The position numbers and the translations under genes are program-made. Below the pieces are notes generated by a model, which saw only the letters and a list, made by a program, of their open reading frames with translations, made no database searches and was not told the DNA's origin. Positions 54,966 through 63,374 of a DNA stretch of 64,000 nt are shown here, piece by piece. The number at the start of each line of letters is the position of its first letter. Within the stretch, counting starts at the first letter, position 1. Source of the stretch: Saprospiraceae bacterium (lineage in GTDB: Bacteria > Bacteroidota > Bacteroidia > Chitinophagales > Saprospiraceae). Location: contig JADJPZ010000004.1 of the NCBI GenBank assembly GCA_016713025.1, positions 620,001-684,000 on the forward strand. Direction: 5' to 3'.

Positions 54966-56462
54966 ATGAGCAAACTAAAACTGCTGAACGAAGTAGCTAT
55001 TAAACTGAATCTATTAAAATATGGGTTTGAACCCAGTCACATAACATATGCTGGAGATAATGTGCGCTATGGGGGAGAAGATCTAAATTCACGTAACCAT
55101 CATTTTAGTTATATCAACGATCAATTTTCTAATGATATAAAATTCCATTTAGAATTTACATTAATCATTAGTCCAGAAAGAATGTATTTTAAAGGAACTT
55201 TTTTTCTTCATGTTTTATTTAAAAAAATTAAAATAGTAATGTACAAAAGTAATTATGTACCGCTGGTTAATAATACTACTTATCCCGAATTGGATTATGA
55301 TGTGAGGAAATCATTCAGTCATCTACAGGACCAGCTACCTAACATCAACTTCAGAAGCCCTACAGGAAAAATAGATGACGAGCAGCTTGATAAAGCGATA
55401 TCGGTGATCCACTCATTAATGGATGACAATATAATGCCATTTTTTGATTCGGTATCAACGATAGAAAAGGTAAACACAAACATCATCGACAAATATGAAG
55501 ATACTGACTGGGACAATCTCAATATTTTTATCCATGGATGGTCGGGAGCTAAAAAGATTATTTTTATGAAATTAGGCAACAACAAAAGGTTCGAAGAATT
55601 TAAATCATGGTATTTAGACTTAGTAATCAAAACCTCACCTTCTGAGGATGCCCCTGAGCCAACATTTATAAAAAACATCTTGTGTGAATTAGAAAAAGTA
55701 CAAACCGACCCACACTACTTTGACTACGAAGTACCGGATGATACAAGGGATGATTTAAAGCCCAACGCAAGACATCTGGTGGAGCTTCAGAAGGCAGCCC
55801 CAAAAGAACCCGTAAAAAAGTCTAAAGACACAACTGCACTAAATACCACAAGATTCTCATCCGACGAGCTGGAAATCATCACCGATGCAGGTATAGATGC
55901 CACAGCCATCGACATCATCCATGACTACAAGATTGGACTCTTATCGCCATCTTTATCTGACAGTGACGGAGATGAATATATAGGCATAGAGATAGAAGGC
56001 ATCTCCTATCCTATGGACATAGAGGGATTTGAATACCTGAGAGACACCATCAATCCACAGCTACAGTCAGTAGGATACAAGGCGTATATCACCTCCTGGC
56101 CCGACCGCCAAACTAATCACTATACTATCACCGTCATACCGCGGGGCGATGATATGGACATCCTCCGCTATCAGTACACCAATGGTATCAACCATAGCCT
56201 TGGTCCTGATGAGATCATCACTAAACTCAAGTATTGGCGTGATCATATGAATCTATCCATACTTGGGGCAGGTTACGATTGGGTGGCTTTTAGCATGAGT
56301 CCGTTTCCATCAGATCTTGATGGTTTTATTTCAGAGCTGATAGCTTTCTGTCCCGACTATCTCGAGCAGGACTTCTACTCAGCACAGGGCTTGGACCATA
56401 GCCGTCAGCAGATCAAAGACTTCATCAGGCAGTATGGTTTCGTCAGGCTATGGTGGGATTGA
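54966..56462 (+). CDS. Unit 1 DUF4253-domain protein, putative immunity partner
   Basis: A 498-residue cytoplasmic protein without signal peptide. The C-terminal 110 residues fit DUF4253: ILRYQYTNGINHSLGPDEII, GAGYDWVAFSMSP, AFCPDYLEQDF and the final WWD. The first 110 residues form a variable N-terminal region, then comes a conserved block (about 105-205, SFSHLQDQLPNINFRSP), a second variable block (about 210-245) and a conserved linker to the DUF4253 part. It is about 90 percent like the unit 2 protein outside the variable blocks. Pairing with a nuclease-like small gene in all three units suggests a neutralising role, which is inference. Confidence 0.8.
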   Translation: MSKLKLLNEVAIKLNLLKYGFEPSHITYAGDNVRYGGEDLNSRNHHFSYINDQFSNDIKFHLEFTLIISPERMYFKGTFFLHVLFKKIKIVMYKSNYVPLVNNTTYPELDYDVRKSFSHLQDQLPNINFRSPTGKIDDEQLDKAISVIHSLMDDNIMPFFDSVSTIEKVNTNIIDKYEDTDWDNLNIFIHGWSGAKKIIFMKLGNNKRFEEFKSWYLDLVIKTSPSEDAPEPTFIKNILCELEKVQTDPHYFDYEVPDDTRDDLKPNARHLVELQKAAPKEPVKKSKDTTALNTTRFSSDELEIITDAGIDATAIDIIHDYKIGLLSPSLSDSDGDEYIGIEIEGISYPMDIEGFEYLRDTINPQLQSVGYKAYITSWPDRQTNHYTITVIPRGDDMDILRYQYTNGINHSLGPDEIITKLKYWRDHMNLSILGAGYDWVAFSMSPFPSDLDGFISELIAFCPDYLEQDFYSAQGLDHSRQQIKDFIRQYGFVRLWWD

Positions 56463-56661
56463 TGGGGAAATAAAAATATTGAAAAACCGTATTCATTATT
56501 AAATATACAAAAAAATGAGTAGAATAAATAGCACTTTTCAAGCTTCAAATAGTAGCTTATTTGGGCGGTTCGTCCCTTTAGGGAATGAGGGTAAAGATGG
56601 GCTTTTTACAATTTTTGCAATTAATTATTCTCACAATATCCATTACTAAAAATATAAAAAA
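56463..56661 (+). repeat. Inter-unit spacer, copy 1
   Basis: The 199 bp after the unit 1 DUF4253 stop are nearly identical to 58596-58793 and to 60717-60855. They contain AAGCT-AGCTT and TCCC-TTTA-GGGA hairpins and a conserved ATG at 56515 that opens 44 codons (starting MSRINSTFQASNSSLF). The same ATG opens 23 codons in copy 2 and 32 in copy 3, because of substitutions and indels after codon 16. It may be a small leader peptide or only a shared non-coding stretch. Confidence 0.85.
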
Positions 56662-57057
56662 ATGAAAAACATTATTTTTACCTTGGCACTTGTGGTGATG
56701 ATTATGTTTCAAATGAAGGGAAAATCTGTTGTGATATCAAGTCAAAACCTTCACCCCTGCAATGATGCGGGCTCCTACTTCATCCCCGATTTTGTAGCAC
56801 TGAAAGTGACCAAAGATGATAAGGGAAAAGATATTTTCGACATCATCGTCATCGACGCCAAACTCACTATAGATACGGACTTCACTCCCAATCAGAAAAC
56901 CGTCAAAAAATTTTCGACTTATACTCCCAGAGGTGAAACCAAATTCAAAATAGCTGGTAAAGAATATACATTAGATTCTGATATTACCGTAACAAGAAAT
57001 ATTGACTTTATTAAGTCATTCGCTGACGAAAATGGTGTTTACAAAGGTTTGAATTAA
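56662..57057 (+). CDS. Unit 2 small secreted PD-(D/E)xK-like protein, putative toxin
   Basis: A 131-residue protein with an N-terminal signal-like hydrophobic segment (residues 4-18). It carries the nuclease-like signature P42-D43, D65-A66-K67 and Q78 (PDFVALK, IVIDAKL, FTPNQK), the order and spacing of a PD-(D/E)xK endonuclease core. It is the only one of the three small proteins with all elements. The last 50 residues differ from the other units except for the shared end FADENGVYKGLN. The DUF4253 gene follows after 47 bp. Best reading: a small secreted or displaced toxin module; activity is untested. Confidence 0.65.
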   Translation: MKNIIFTLALVVMIMFQMKGKSVVISSQNLHPCNDAGSYFIPDFVALKVTKDDKGKDIFDIIVIDAKLTIDTDFTPNQKTVKKFSTYTPRGETKFKIAGKEYTLDSDITVTRNIDFIKSFADENGVYKGLN

Positions 57058-57104
57058 TAATAATAGTAATAATAATAATAAACTTAACAAAAAAATATAT
57101 CATC

Positions 57105-58595
57105 ATGAGCAAACAAAAAATGATTAACGAAATAGCTGTAAAAGTAAATTTGCTTAAATATGGCTTTGAACCAAACTATATAGGTTACAGAGGAAATAAA
57201 GTATATTTAGATGACAATAAAGAAGGGAAAGAATATTTTTTTTATTATCTCAACAACCAGTCACTCAAAGACATTGAGCTAATTTTGATTTACACAATAA
57301 TAGAAACTTCGGAGAAAATATATTTTTCAGGAAGTTTTTTTCTTCATATTTTATATAAAAAAATTAAAACAGTAATGTACAAAAGTAAATTTGTACCACT
57401 GGTTAATAATACTACTTATCCCGAATTGAAATATGATGTCAGGGAATCATTCAGTCATCTACAGGACCAGCTACCCAACATCAACTTCAGAAGCCCTGCA
57501 GGAAAAATAGATGACGAGCAGCTTGATAAAGCGATATCGATGATCCACTCATTAATGGATGACCATATAATGCCATTTTTTGATTCGGTATCAACGATAG
57601 AAAAGGTAAACACAAACATCATCGACAAATATGAAGATACTGACTGGGACAATCTCAATATTTTTATCCACGGATGGTCGGGAGCCAAAAAGATGATTTT
57701 TATGAAATTAGGCAACAACAAGAGGTTCGAAGATTTTAAATCTTATTATTCTAATAGAGTTGAACAAGCCGCACCATCAGATAATCCTAAAAGAATTTTC
57801 TATAATAATCTGTTACTTGAATTAGAAAAAACACAAACTGACCCACACTACTTTGACTACGAAGTACCGGATGATACAAGGGATGATTTAAAGCCAAACG
57901 CAAGACATCTGGTGGACCTTCAGAAGGCAGCCCCAAAAGAATCCGTAAAAAAGTCTAAAGACACACCTGCAGTCAATACCACAAGATTCACTTCCGACGA
58001 GCTGGAAATCATCACCGATGCAGGTATAGATGCCACAGCCCTCGACATCATCCATGATTACAAGATTGGACTCTTATCGCCATCTTTATCTGACAGTGAC
58101 GGAGATGCCTATCCAGACATAGATATAGAAGGCATCTCCTATCCTATGGACATAGAGGGATTTGAATACCTGAGAGACACCATCAATCCACAGCTACAGT
58201 CAGCAGGATACAAGGCGTATATCACAGGCTTCCCTGATAGCAAGCACAATCATTATACCGTCACCGTCATACCGCGTGGAGATGATATGGACATCCTCCG
58301 CTATCAGTACACCAATGGTATCAACCATAGCCTTGGTCCTGATGAGATCATCACTAAACTCAAGTATTGGCGTGATCATATGAATCTATCCATACTTGGG
58401 GCAGGTTACGACTGGGTGGCTTTTAGCATGAGTCCGTTTCCATCAGATCTTGATGGTTTTATTTCAGAGCTGATAGCTTTCTGTCCCGACTATCTAGAGC
58501 AGGATTTCTACTCAGCACAGGGCTTGGACCATAGCCGTCAGCAGATCAAAGACTTCATCAGGCAGTATGGTTTCGTCAGGCTATGGTGGGATTGA
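57105..58595 (+). CDS. Unit 2 DUF4253-domain protein, putative immunity partner
   Basis: A 496-residue cytoplasmic protein, second of three paralogues. It is nearly identical to the unit 1 protein over about 105-205 and from about 245 to the end, but residues 1-105 and about 210-245 (FKSYYSNRVEQAAPSDNPK) differ strongly, and those segments are AT-rich in the DNA. The C-terminus has the DUF4253 pattern ending LWWD. It starts MSKQKMINEIAVKVNLLKYG, a start shared in style by all three. It is predicted to be co-transcribed with the small gene 47 bp upstream. Confidence 0.8.
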   Translation: MSKQKMINEIAVKVNLLKYGFEPNYIGYRGNKVYLDDNKEGKEYFFYYLNNQSLKDIELILIYTIIETSEKIYFSGSFFLHILYKKIKTVMYKSKFVPLVNNTTYPELKYDVRESFSHLQDQLPNINFRSPAGKIDDEQLDKAISMIHSLMDDHIMPFFDSVSTIEKVNTNIIDKYEDTDWDNLNIFIHGWSGAKKMIFMKLGNNKRFEDFKSYYSNRVEQAAPSDNPKRIFYNNLLLELEKTQTDPHYFDYEVPDDTRDDLKPNARHLVDLQKAAPKESVKKSKDTPAVNTTRFTSDELEIITDAGIDATALDIIHDYKIGLLSPSLSDSDGDAYPDIDIEGISYPMDIEGFEYLRDTINPQLQSAGYKAYITGFPDSKHNHYTVTVIPRGDDMDILRYQYTNGINHSLGPDEIITKLKYWRDHMNLSILGAGYDWVAFSMSPFPSDLDGFISELIAFCPDYLEQDFYSAQGLDHSRQQIKDFIRQYGFVRLWWD

Positions 58596-58793
58596 TGGGG
58601 AAATAAAAATATTGAAAAACCGTATTCATTATTAAATATACAAAAAAATGAGTAGAATAAATAGCACTTTTCAAGCTTCAAATAGTAGCTTATTTGCGTG
58701 GGTCGTCCCTTTAGAATAAGGGTAAAGATGGGCTTTTTACAATTTTTGCAATTAATTATTCTCACAATATCCATTACTAAAAATACAAAAAAA
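58596..58793 (+). repeat. Inter-unit spacer, copy 2
   Basis: Nearly identical to 56463-56661. The conserved ATG is at 58648, but a change to GCGTGGGTC and a short deletion after CCCTTTAG end the reading at 58719 (23 codons). Confidence 0.85.
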
Positions 58794-59189
58794 ATGAAAA
58801 ACATTATTTTTACCTTGGCACTTGTGGTGATGATTATGTTTCAAATGAAGGGAAAATCTGTTGTGATATCAAGTCAAAACCTTCACCCCTGCAATGATGC
58901 GGGCTCCTACTTCATCCCCGATTTTGTAGCACTGAAAGTGACCAAAGATGATAAGGGAAAAGATATTTTCGACATCATCGTCATCAACGCCAAACTCACC
59001 AAAGATACGGACTTCACTTCTAATCAGAAAAATGCAAGGCAGAAAGGGGCGTATACTATGCGGTCGGAAAGTAAGGAAGTAGAAGTTAATGGACAAAAAA
59101 TAAATTTGGTTCAAGGTGTAACAGAATTTTCAAAGTCCGGAGATTTTATCAAAATATTTTCAGATGGCAATGGGGTTGGGGTAGACTAA
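58794..59189 (+). CDS. Unit 3 small secreted protein with altered DxK motif
   Basis: A 131-residue paralogue of the unit 2 small protein; the start at 58794 is chosen because it opens the same signal-like segment MKNIIFTLALVVMIMFQMKG, the upstream in-frame codons being spacer sequence. Residues 1-80 are almost the same as unit 2, with P42-D43 kept, but the key Asp65 is Asn (VINAKL instead of VIDAKL) through one G-to-A change. The last 50 residues are different (EVEVNGQKINLVQG, ending FSDGNGVGVD). If the protein is a PD-(D/E)xK nuclease, this change would be expected to disable it. Confidence 0.65.
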   Translation: MKNIIFTLALVVMIMFQMKGKSVVISSQNLHPCNDAGSYFIPDFVALKVTKDDKGKDIFDIIVINAKLTKDTDFTSNQKNARQKGAYTMRSESKEVEVNGQKINLVQGVTEFSKSGDFIKIFSDGNGVGVD

Positions 59190-59222
59190 ATTGTTATAAA
59201 AAATTTAAAAGAATAAGGAACC

Positions 59223-60716
59223 ATGTCAAAACAAAAGCTTCTACAAATAGCCATTGAAAAATTACAAATGCAGAAATTTGGTTTTTCATTGTATGATGTA
59301 GGCATTAAGGGCACTTCATACAGAGATGACGTAGGAAATGAGTATATCTTTCATGGTATAAATTACCAAAAGGAAGTTGAATCAAATGTTATATTTTACT
59401 TTAGATTGGGGGTGATATTTGATAAAAATAAATATTTCTTTAAAGATAGTATTGTACCACAAATCCACTTTGATAAAGTTTATAAAATACTAGCACACAG
59501 CAAGATCAAACCACTACTTCATTCTATCTGGTTTAAACACATATCATATGAGGTGGACGCCCATCCTGCATTTGAAAAATTTTATAATGAAGCCATGGCC
59601 CCCATCTCCGCCATCAATTTCCGCACAGAGACCGGTGGCATCGACGAGGCGCAGTTGGACAAGGCTATAGGCATGCTGCATGAGGTCATGGAGCGGGAGG
59701 TGCTGCCCTTCTTTGATGCCGTCTCCACCATCGAAGCCGTCAATCGGGATATCATCGATAAATATCCGGATGATTTTGATAGATTTATTACTAATCCAGC
59801 ACCAATTAAGCAAGCTATTTTATTGAAACTAGGCAATAATCCAAATTATGAATCATTTAAAAATGCCTACATAGAAAAATTCAAAAAAACTGCTGAGACG
59901 ATGCCAAATCCATTTCAAAAATTATATATGCTATTTAAAAATGTAGAAATCGAACTCGAAAAAGCAGAAAACGACCCGCACTACTTTGACGCTGAGATAC
60001 CCGAAGATATCCCTGACTCGCTAAAGCCCAACGGGGCACAATTTCTTGCCACCTTACAGCGCAAATCTCCCAAAAAGGCCGTCAAAAAGACAGACTACTC
60101 AGGGACAGGCTTCACTGCAGCAGAGCTCGACACCATCGTAGGGATGGGATTTGATCCCACGGTACTCAATGTAGTCAACTACTACAAATCAGGGCTGATG
60201 TACAGTGCATCGTCAGACAGTCAGGGTGATGCCTATCCCGATCTTGAGATAGAGGGCATTAGTTTTGATACCTTTGATCGCGATGTCAGTGGTGTGTGCG
60301 ATTTTTTCAATGAGCGGATCTCGGATCATGGCTATCGTGCCTGGGTCACAAGGTGGCCAGATGCAGATCAAGGCCCTGTCATCACCATCCTGCGCGATCG
60401 GGATGATATGACCATCCTCCGCTATCAGTACACCAATGGAGCCAACTATAGCCTCGGTCCCAATGAGATCATCGCCAGACTCACAGAGTGGCGACAAAGG
60501 TATGGTATAGGTGTATTCGGTGCCGGCTACGACTGGGTAGCATTTTCTGTGCGCAAGATACCGGCAGACCTCGATGCCTTTGTCGAGGAGCTGATCGCTT
60601 TCTGTCCCGACTATCTCGAGCAGGACTTCTACTCACCTGATGGCAGAGACCAGAGTATCAGAGACATCAAGGAGTCTATCACCTTTCTCCGTATGGTTAG
60701 GCTTTGGTGGGATTGA
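59223..60716 (+). CDS. Unit 3 DUF4253-domain protein, putative immunity partner
   Basis: A 497-residue paralogue, the most diverged of the three, aligned along its whole length with the other two. The C-terminal DUF4253 region keeps ILRYQYTNGANYSLGPNEII, GAGYDWVAFSV, AFCPDYLEQDFYSPDG and LWWD. The stretches 59580-59760 and 60000-60720 are clearly richer in G+C than the AT-rich variable segments 59223-59560 and 59765-59960, so the gene looks like a mosaic. It lies 33 bp after its small partner. Confidence 0.8.
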   Translation: MSKQKLLQIAIEKLQMQKFGFSLYDVGIKGTSYRDDVGNEYIFHGINYQKEVESNVIFYFRLGVIFDKNKYFFKDSIVPQIHFDKVYKILAHSKIKPLLHSIWFKHISYEVDAHPAFEKFYNEAMAPISAINFRTETGGIDEAQLDKAIGMLHEVMEREVLPFFDAVSTIEAVNRDIIDKYPDDFDRFITNPAPIKQAILLKLGNNPNYESFKNAYIEKFKKTAETMPNPFQKLYMLFKNVEIELEKAENDPHYFDAEIPEDIPDSLKPNGAQFLATLQRKSPKKAVKKTDYSGTGFTAAELDTIVGMGFDPTVLNVVNYYKSGLMYSASSDSQGDAYPDLEIEGISFDTFDRDVSGVCDFFNERISDHGYRAWVTRWPDADQGPVITILRDRDDMTILRYQYTNGANYSLGPNEIIARLTEWRQRYGIGVFGAGYDWVAFSVRKIPADLDAFVEELIAFCPDYLEQDFYSPDGRDQSIRDIKESITFLRMVRLWWD

Positions 60717-60870
60717 TGGGGAAATAAAAAAATTGGAAAACCGTATTCATTATTAAATATGTAAAAAAATGAGTAGAATATATAGCACTTTTCAAGCTTC
60801 AAATAGTAGCTTATTTTGGCGGTTCGTACCTTTAGGGAATGAGGGTAAAGATGGGCTTTTACAATAAACT
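60717..60870 (+). repeat. Inter-unit spacer, copy 3 (truncated)
   Basis: Matches the first 150 bp of the other spacers and stops being similar at about 60862, just after GATGGGCTTTT. The conserved ATG at 60769 opens 32 codons. This marks the right edge of the tandem array. The rest of the gap to queA (60871-61037) is AT-rich and carries the queA promoter element. Confidence 0.85.
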
Positions 60871-61000
60871 TAAAGTCTGTAAACAATTTGTATAAATTTT
60901 ATGTATAATATCTTGCTTTGATTATATTTTAAAAATTTAAACAAACTTTCAAATTAATTTTATAATGCTTAGTTGTACTATAAAAATCCATAAAGATTTT

Positions 61001-61008
61001 TACTTTTG
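61001..61008 (+). promoter_or_regulatory. Promoter -7 element of queA
   Basis: TACTTTTG fits TAnnTTTG and lies 29 bp before the queA ATG, followed by GCGCTCC. No TTG was seen at the usual -33 distance. Confidence 0.5.
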
Positions 61009-61037
61009 CGCTCCGAAAAAATAAAACAATAAAATTT

Positions 61038-62102
61038 ATGAGGACTAAACTTTCGCAGTTTAAGTTTGATTTGCCTGAAAACCTTGTTGCTCAGTACCCA
61101 TCTGAAGAGAGAGATCAATCCCGGCTGATGGTGGTAGATCGCAAGACCGGCAAGATAGAACACAAAACATTCAGAGATATACTTGACTATTTTGACGATG
61201 GAGATGTAATGATATTCAACAATACCAAGGTATTTCCAGCAAGAATGTATGGTAAAAAGGAAAAAACAGGCGCCAAAATAGAAGTTTTTCTGCTGCGGGA
61301 ACTAAATTCAGATGCCAAATTGTGGGATGTACTTGTAGATCCGGCGAGGAAAATAAGAGTAGGCAATAAGCTTTATTTTGCAGATGAAAAGGGCAATGAT
61401 ATCCTTGTAGCTGAGGTAGTGGACAATACAACTTCCAGAGGGAGGACCATACGGTTTTTCTTTGATGGCAACGATGAGCAGTTCAGAGACGCACTCAAAT
61501 TACTTGGAAGTATGCCTTTACCTAAATACATCACCAGACCACCCGAAGAACTTGATTTAGATCGGTACCAAACAGTGTATGCAAAAGAAACCGGTGCAGT
61601 AGCAGCGCCTACAGCGGGTCTTCATTTCTCAAGAGATCTCTTGAAAAGACTTGAGATCAAAGGCACGGACCTTGCGGAAGTAACATTACATGTGGGTTTA
61701 GGAACTTTCAGAAGTATCGATGTGGAGGATCTTTCAAAGCATAAGATGGATGCTGAGTACTCTAGTGTGCCGGAAAAAGCAGCCGATATAGTAAACAAGG
61801 CAAAAGAAAAAAATAAAAGAATATGTGCAGTAGGGACAACTTCAATGCGTACCATTGAGTCTTCAGTTTCTGCGACTGGACTATTAAAACCAACTGAAGG
61901 GTGGACAAACTTGTTTATATATCCGCCTTATGATTTTAGTATTGCCAATAGTATGATTACAAATTTCCATTTGCCCAAAACAAGTTTGATCATCATGGTG
62001 GCAGCTTTTGGTGGATTTGACCTGATCATGGAAGCATACAATGAAGCCGTTAAAGAAAAATACCGGTTTTTTAGCTATGGCGATGCCATGTTGATCATTT
62101 AA
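61038..62102 (+). CDS. queA: S-adenosylmethionine:tRNA ribosyltransferase-isomerase
   Basis: QueA, 354 residues, which transfers and isomerises the ribosyl part of SAM onto 7-aminomethyl-7-deazaguanine in tRNA, giving epoxyqueuosine. Recognised by FDLPENLVAQYPSEERDQSRLMV, VMIFNNTKVFPARM, the GTGAKIEVFLLRE segment with KTGAKIEV, ETGAVAAPTAGLHFS and the LHVGLGTFRSIDVED block, plus TNFHLPKTSLIIMVAAFGG near the end. Length and order are complete. It marks the return to core genes after the tandem array. Confidence 0.97.
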   Translation: MRTKLSQFKFDLPENLVAQYPSEERDQSRLMVVDRKTGKIEHKTFRDILDYFDDGDVMIFNNTKVFPARMYGKKEKTGAKIEVFLLRELNSDAKLWDVLVDPARKIRVGNKLYFADEKGNDILVAEVVDNTTSRGRTIRFFFDGNDEQFRDALKLLGSMPLPKYITRPPEELDLDRYQTVYAKETGAVAAPTAGLHFSRDLLKRLEIKGTDLAEVTLHVGLGTFRSIDVEDLSKHKMDAEYSSVPEKAADIVNKAKEKNKRICAVGTTSMRTIESSVSATGLLKPTEGWTNLFIYPPYDFSIANSMITNFHLPKTSLIIMVAAFGGFDLIMEAYNEAVKEKYRFFSYGDAMLII

Positions 62103-62207
62103 GAAAATATTTTTAAATTTTCGGAACTTTTGCAATTTTCTTAGAGTTTATCAAGTTTATTAGAAATAATATTTATTATTAACCATTGACTTAATTTAAA
62201 AGTTTGT

Positions 62208-62429
62208 ATGTACTGGACATTAGAATTAGCCCACAATCTTGAAGAAGCTCCCTGGCCGGCAACCAGAGATGAATTGATCGACTATGCCATCAGATCTGGT
62301 GCTCCTCTTGAAGTGATTGAAAACTTACAGGAACTTGAGGACGAGTTTGAGATTTATGAAACTATGGAAGATATCTGGCCGGATTACCCCAGAAAGGATG
62401 ATTTTCTCTTTAATGAAGAAGAGTATTGA
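62208..62429 (+). CDS. DUF2795-type small acidic protein
   Basis: A 73-residue soluble, acidic protein typical of Bacteroidota (MYWTLELAHNLEEAPWPATR, then the IRSGAPLEVIENLQELED core and an acidic NEEEY end). The group belongs to the DUF2795 family, whose function is unknown. The near-universal presence in the phylum suggests a housekeeping role. It is preceded by an AT-rich gap of 105 bp and followed by a terminator. Confidence 0.88.
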   Translation: MYWTLELAHNLEEAPWPATRDELIDYAIRSGAPLEVIENLQELEDEFEIYETMEDIWPDYPRKDDFLFNEEEY

Positions 62430-62483
62430 TGCTTTAGAAATTGAAGTCGACTCCTTTTCATAAGGATATAAAATTTAAGATAA

Positions 62484-62520
62484 AAGTTCTGCTAATGGCA
62501 AATTAAGCAGGACTTTTTTA
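62484..62520 (+). terminator. Terminator after the DUF2795 gene
   Basis: A 10-bp stem with one G-U pair, AAGTTCTGCT (62484-62493) and AGCAGGACTT (62506-62515), a 12-nt loop and a T run. Its T run merges with the promoter element of cmk. Confidence 0.8.
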
Positions 62521-62526
62521 TTTTTG
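62519..62526 (+). promoter_or_regulatory. Promoter -7 element of cmk
   Basis: TATTTTTG fits TAnnTTTG and begins within the T run of the preceding terminator. It stands 20 bp before the TTG start of cmk. Confidence 0.5.
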
Positions 62527-62546
62527 CACCATAATCCGTCGTATAA

Positions 62547-63257
62547 TTGAATCCTTCTCAACCTAAGAGTAATATTGTGATAGCTATAGATGGCTATTCA
62601 TCATGCGGAAAGTCAACTTTAGCAAAACAGCTTGCGAGATCACTTAAGTTTGTGTTTATTGACACCGGTGCCATGTATCGGGCGGTGACATTGTATTTTA
62701 TTAATAACAATATTGATATTTCAGATCTGATAGAAGTCAACAAAGCACTTGATGATATCCACATCAAATTCCAAAATATCAAAGTACTGAATACGACCTT
62801 TCTCAACGGTGAAAACGTAGAGTCTGAAATAAGATCTTTGCAAGTTTCAGGGTTTGTTTCTGAAGTAGCTGCCATCAGTGAAGTGAGAAGGAAATTGGTT
62901 TCACTGCAAAGAGAAATGGCGAAATCAGCAAATGTGGTGATGGATGGAAGGGACATTGGTACCGTTGTTTTCCCAAATGCAACGATCAAATTTTTTATTA
63001 CAGCTGATCCAATAGTCAGGGCTCAAAGGAGATACAATGAAATGTTGTCGAAAAATCAGCAGGCAGATCTTCATGAAGTGATATCCAACCTCCGGCACAG
63101 AGATACAATAGATACTACCAGAGAAGATAGTCCGCTTCAGCAGGCAGACGATGCGCACCTCCTTGACAATACTGACCTCACTATTGATGAACAATTCGAA
63201 TGTGCTTTAGATATCATTCGTAAAGAAGTAGATTTGACGGGGATTTACAAGCATTAA
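62547..63257 (+). CDS. cmk: Cytidylate kinase
   Basis: CMP/dCMP kinase, 236 residues, in pyrimidine nucleotide metabolism. The P-loop is GYSSCGKST near residue 20, followed by FIDTGAMYRAVTLYF, the VMDGRDIGTVVFPNA segment near 135 and the LID-type RRYNEMLSKNQ and RDTIDTTREDSPLQQADDA motifs. Translation appears to use TTG at 62547; no ATG precedes the P-loop in this frame, and the promoter element leaves only a short leader. Length fits the family. Confidence 0.95.
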   Translation: MNPSQPKSNIVIAIDGYSSCGKSTLAKQLARSLKFVFIDTGAMYRAVTLYFINNNIDISDLIEVNKALDDIHIKFQNIKVLNTTFLNGENVESEIRSLQVSGFVSEVAAISEVRRKLVSLQREMAKSANVVMDGRDIGTVVFPNATIKFFITADPIVRAQRRYNEMLSKNQQADLHEVISNLRHRDTIDTTREDSPLQQADDAHLLDNTDLTIDEQFECALDIIRKEVDLTGIYKH

Positions 63258-63374
63258 TTGTAAAAATATCCAATTCTATCGATTTTTAAAAACAATTAAT
63301 AACAAATAACTAATTTATACGTTACAAATTAATATGATACTATTTTTTAACAAAAACATCAATAATATTAACTT

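Noticed and set aside
54404..54973. 189-codon minus-strand ORF over the aminotransferase end and unit 1
   Set aside because: It is antisense to well-supported genes, has no family features, and the opposite strand explains the openness.
54674..60870. Array as an insertion sequence or integron
   Set aside because: No transposase or integrase and no terminal inverted repeats or attC-like sites bound the units; simple tandem duplication explains the layout.
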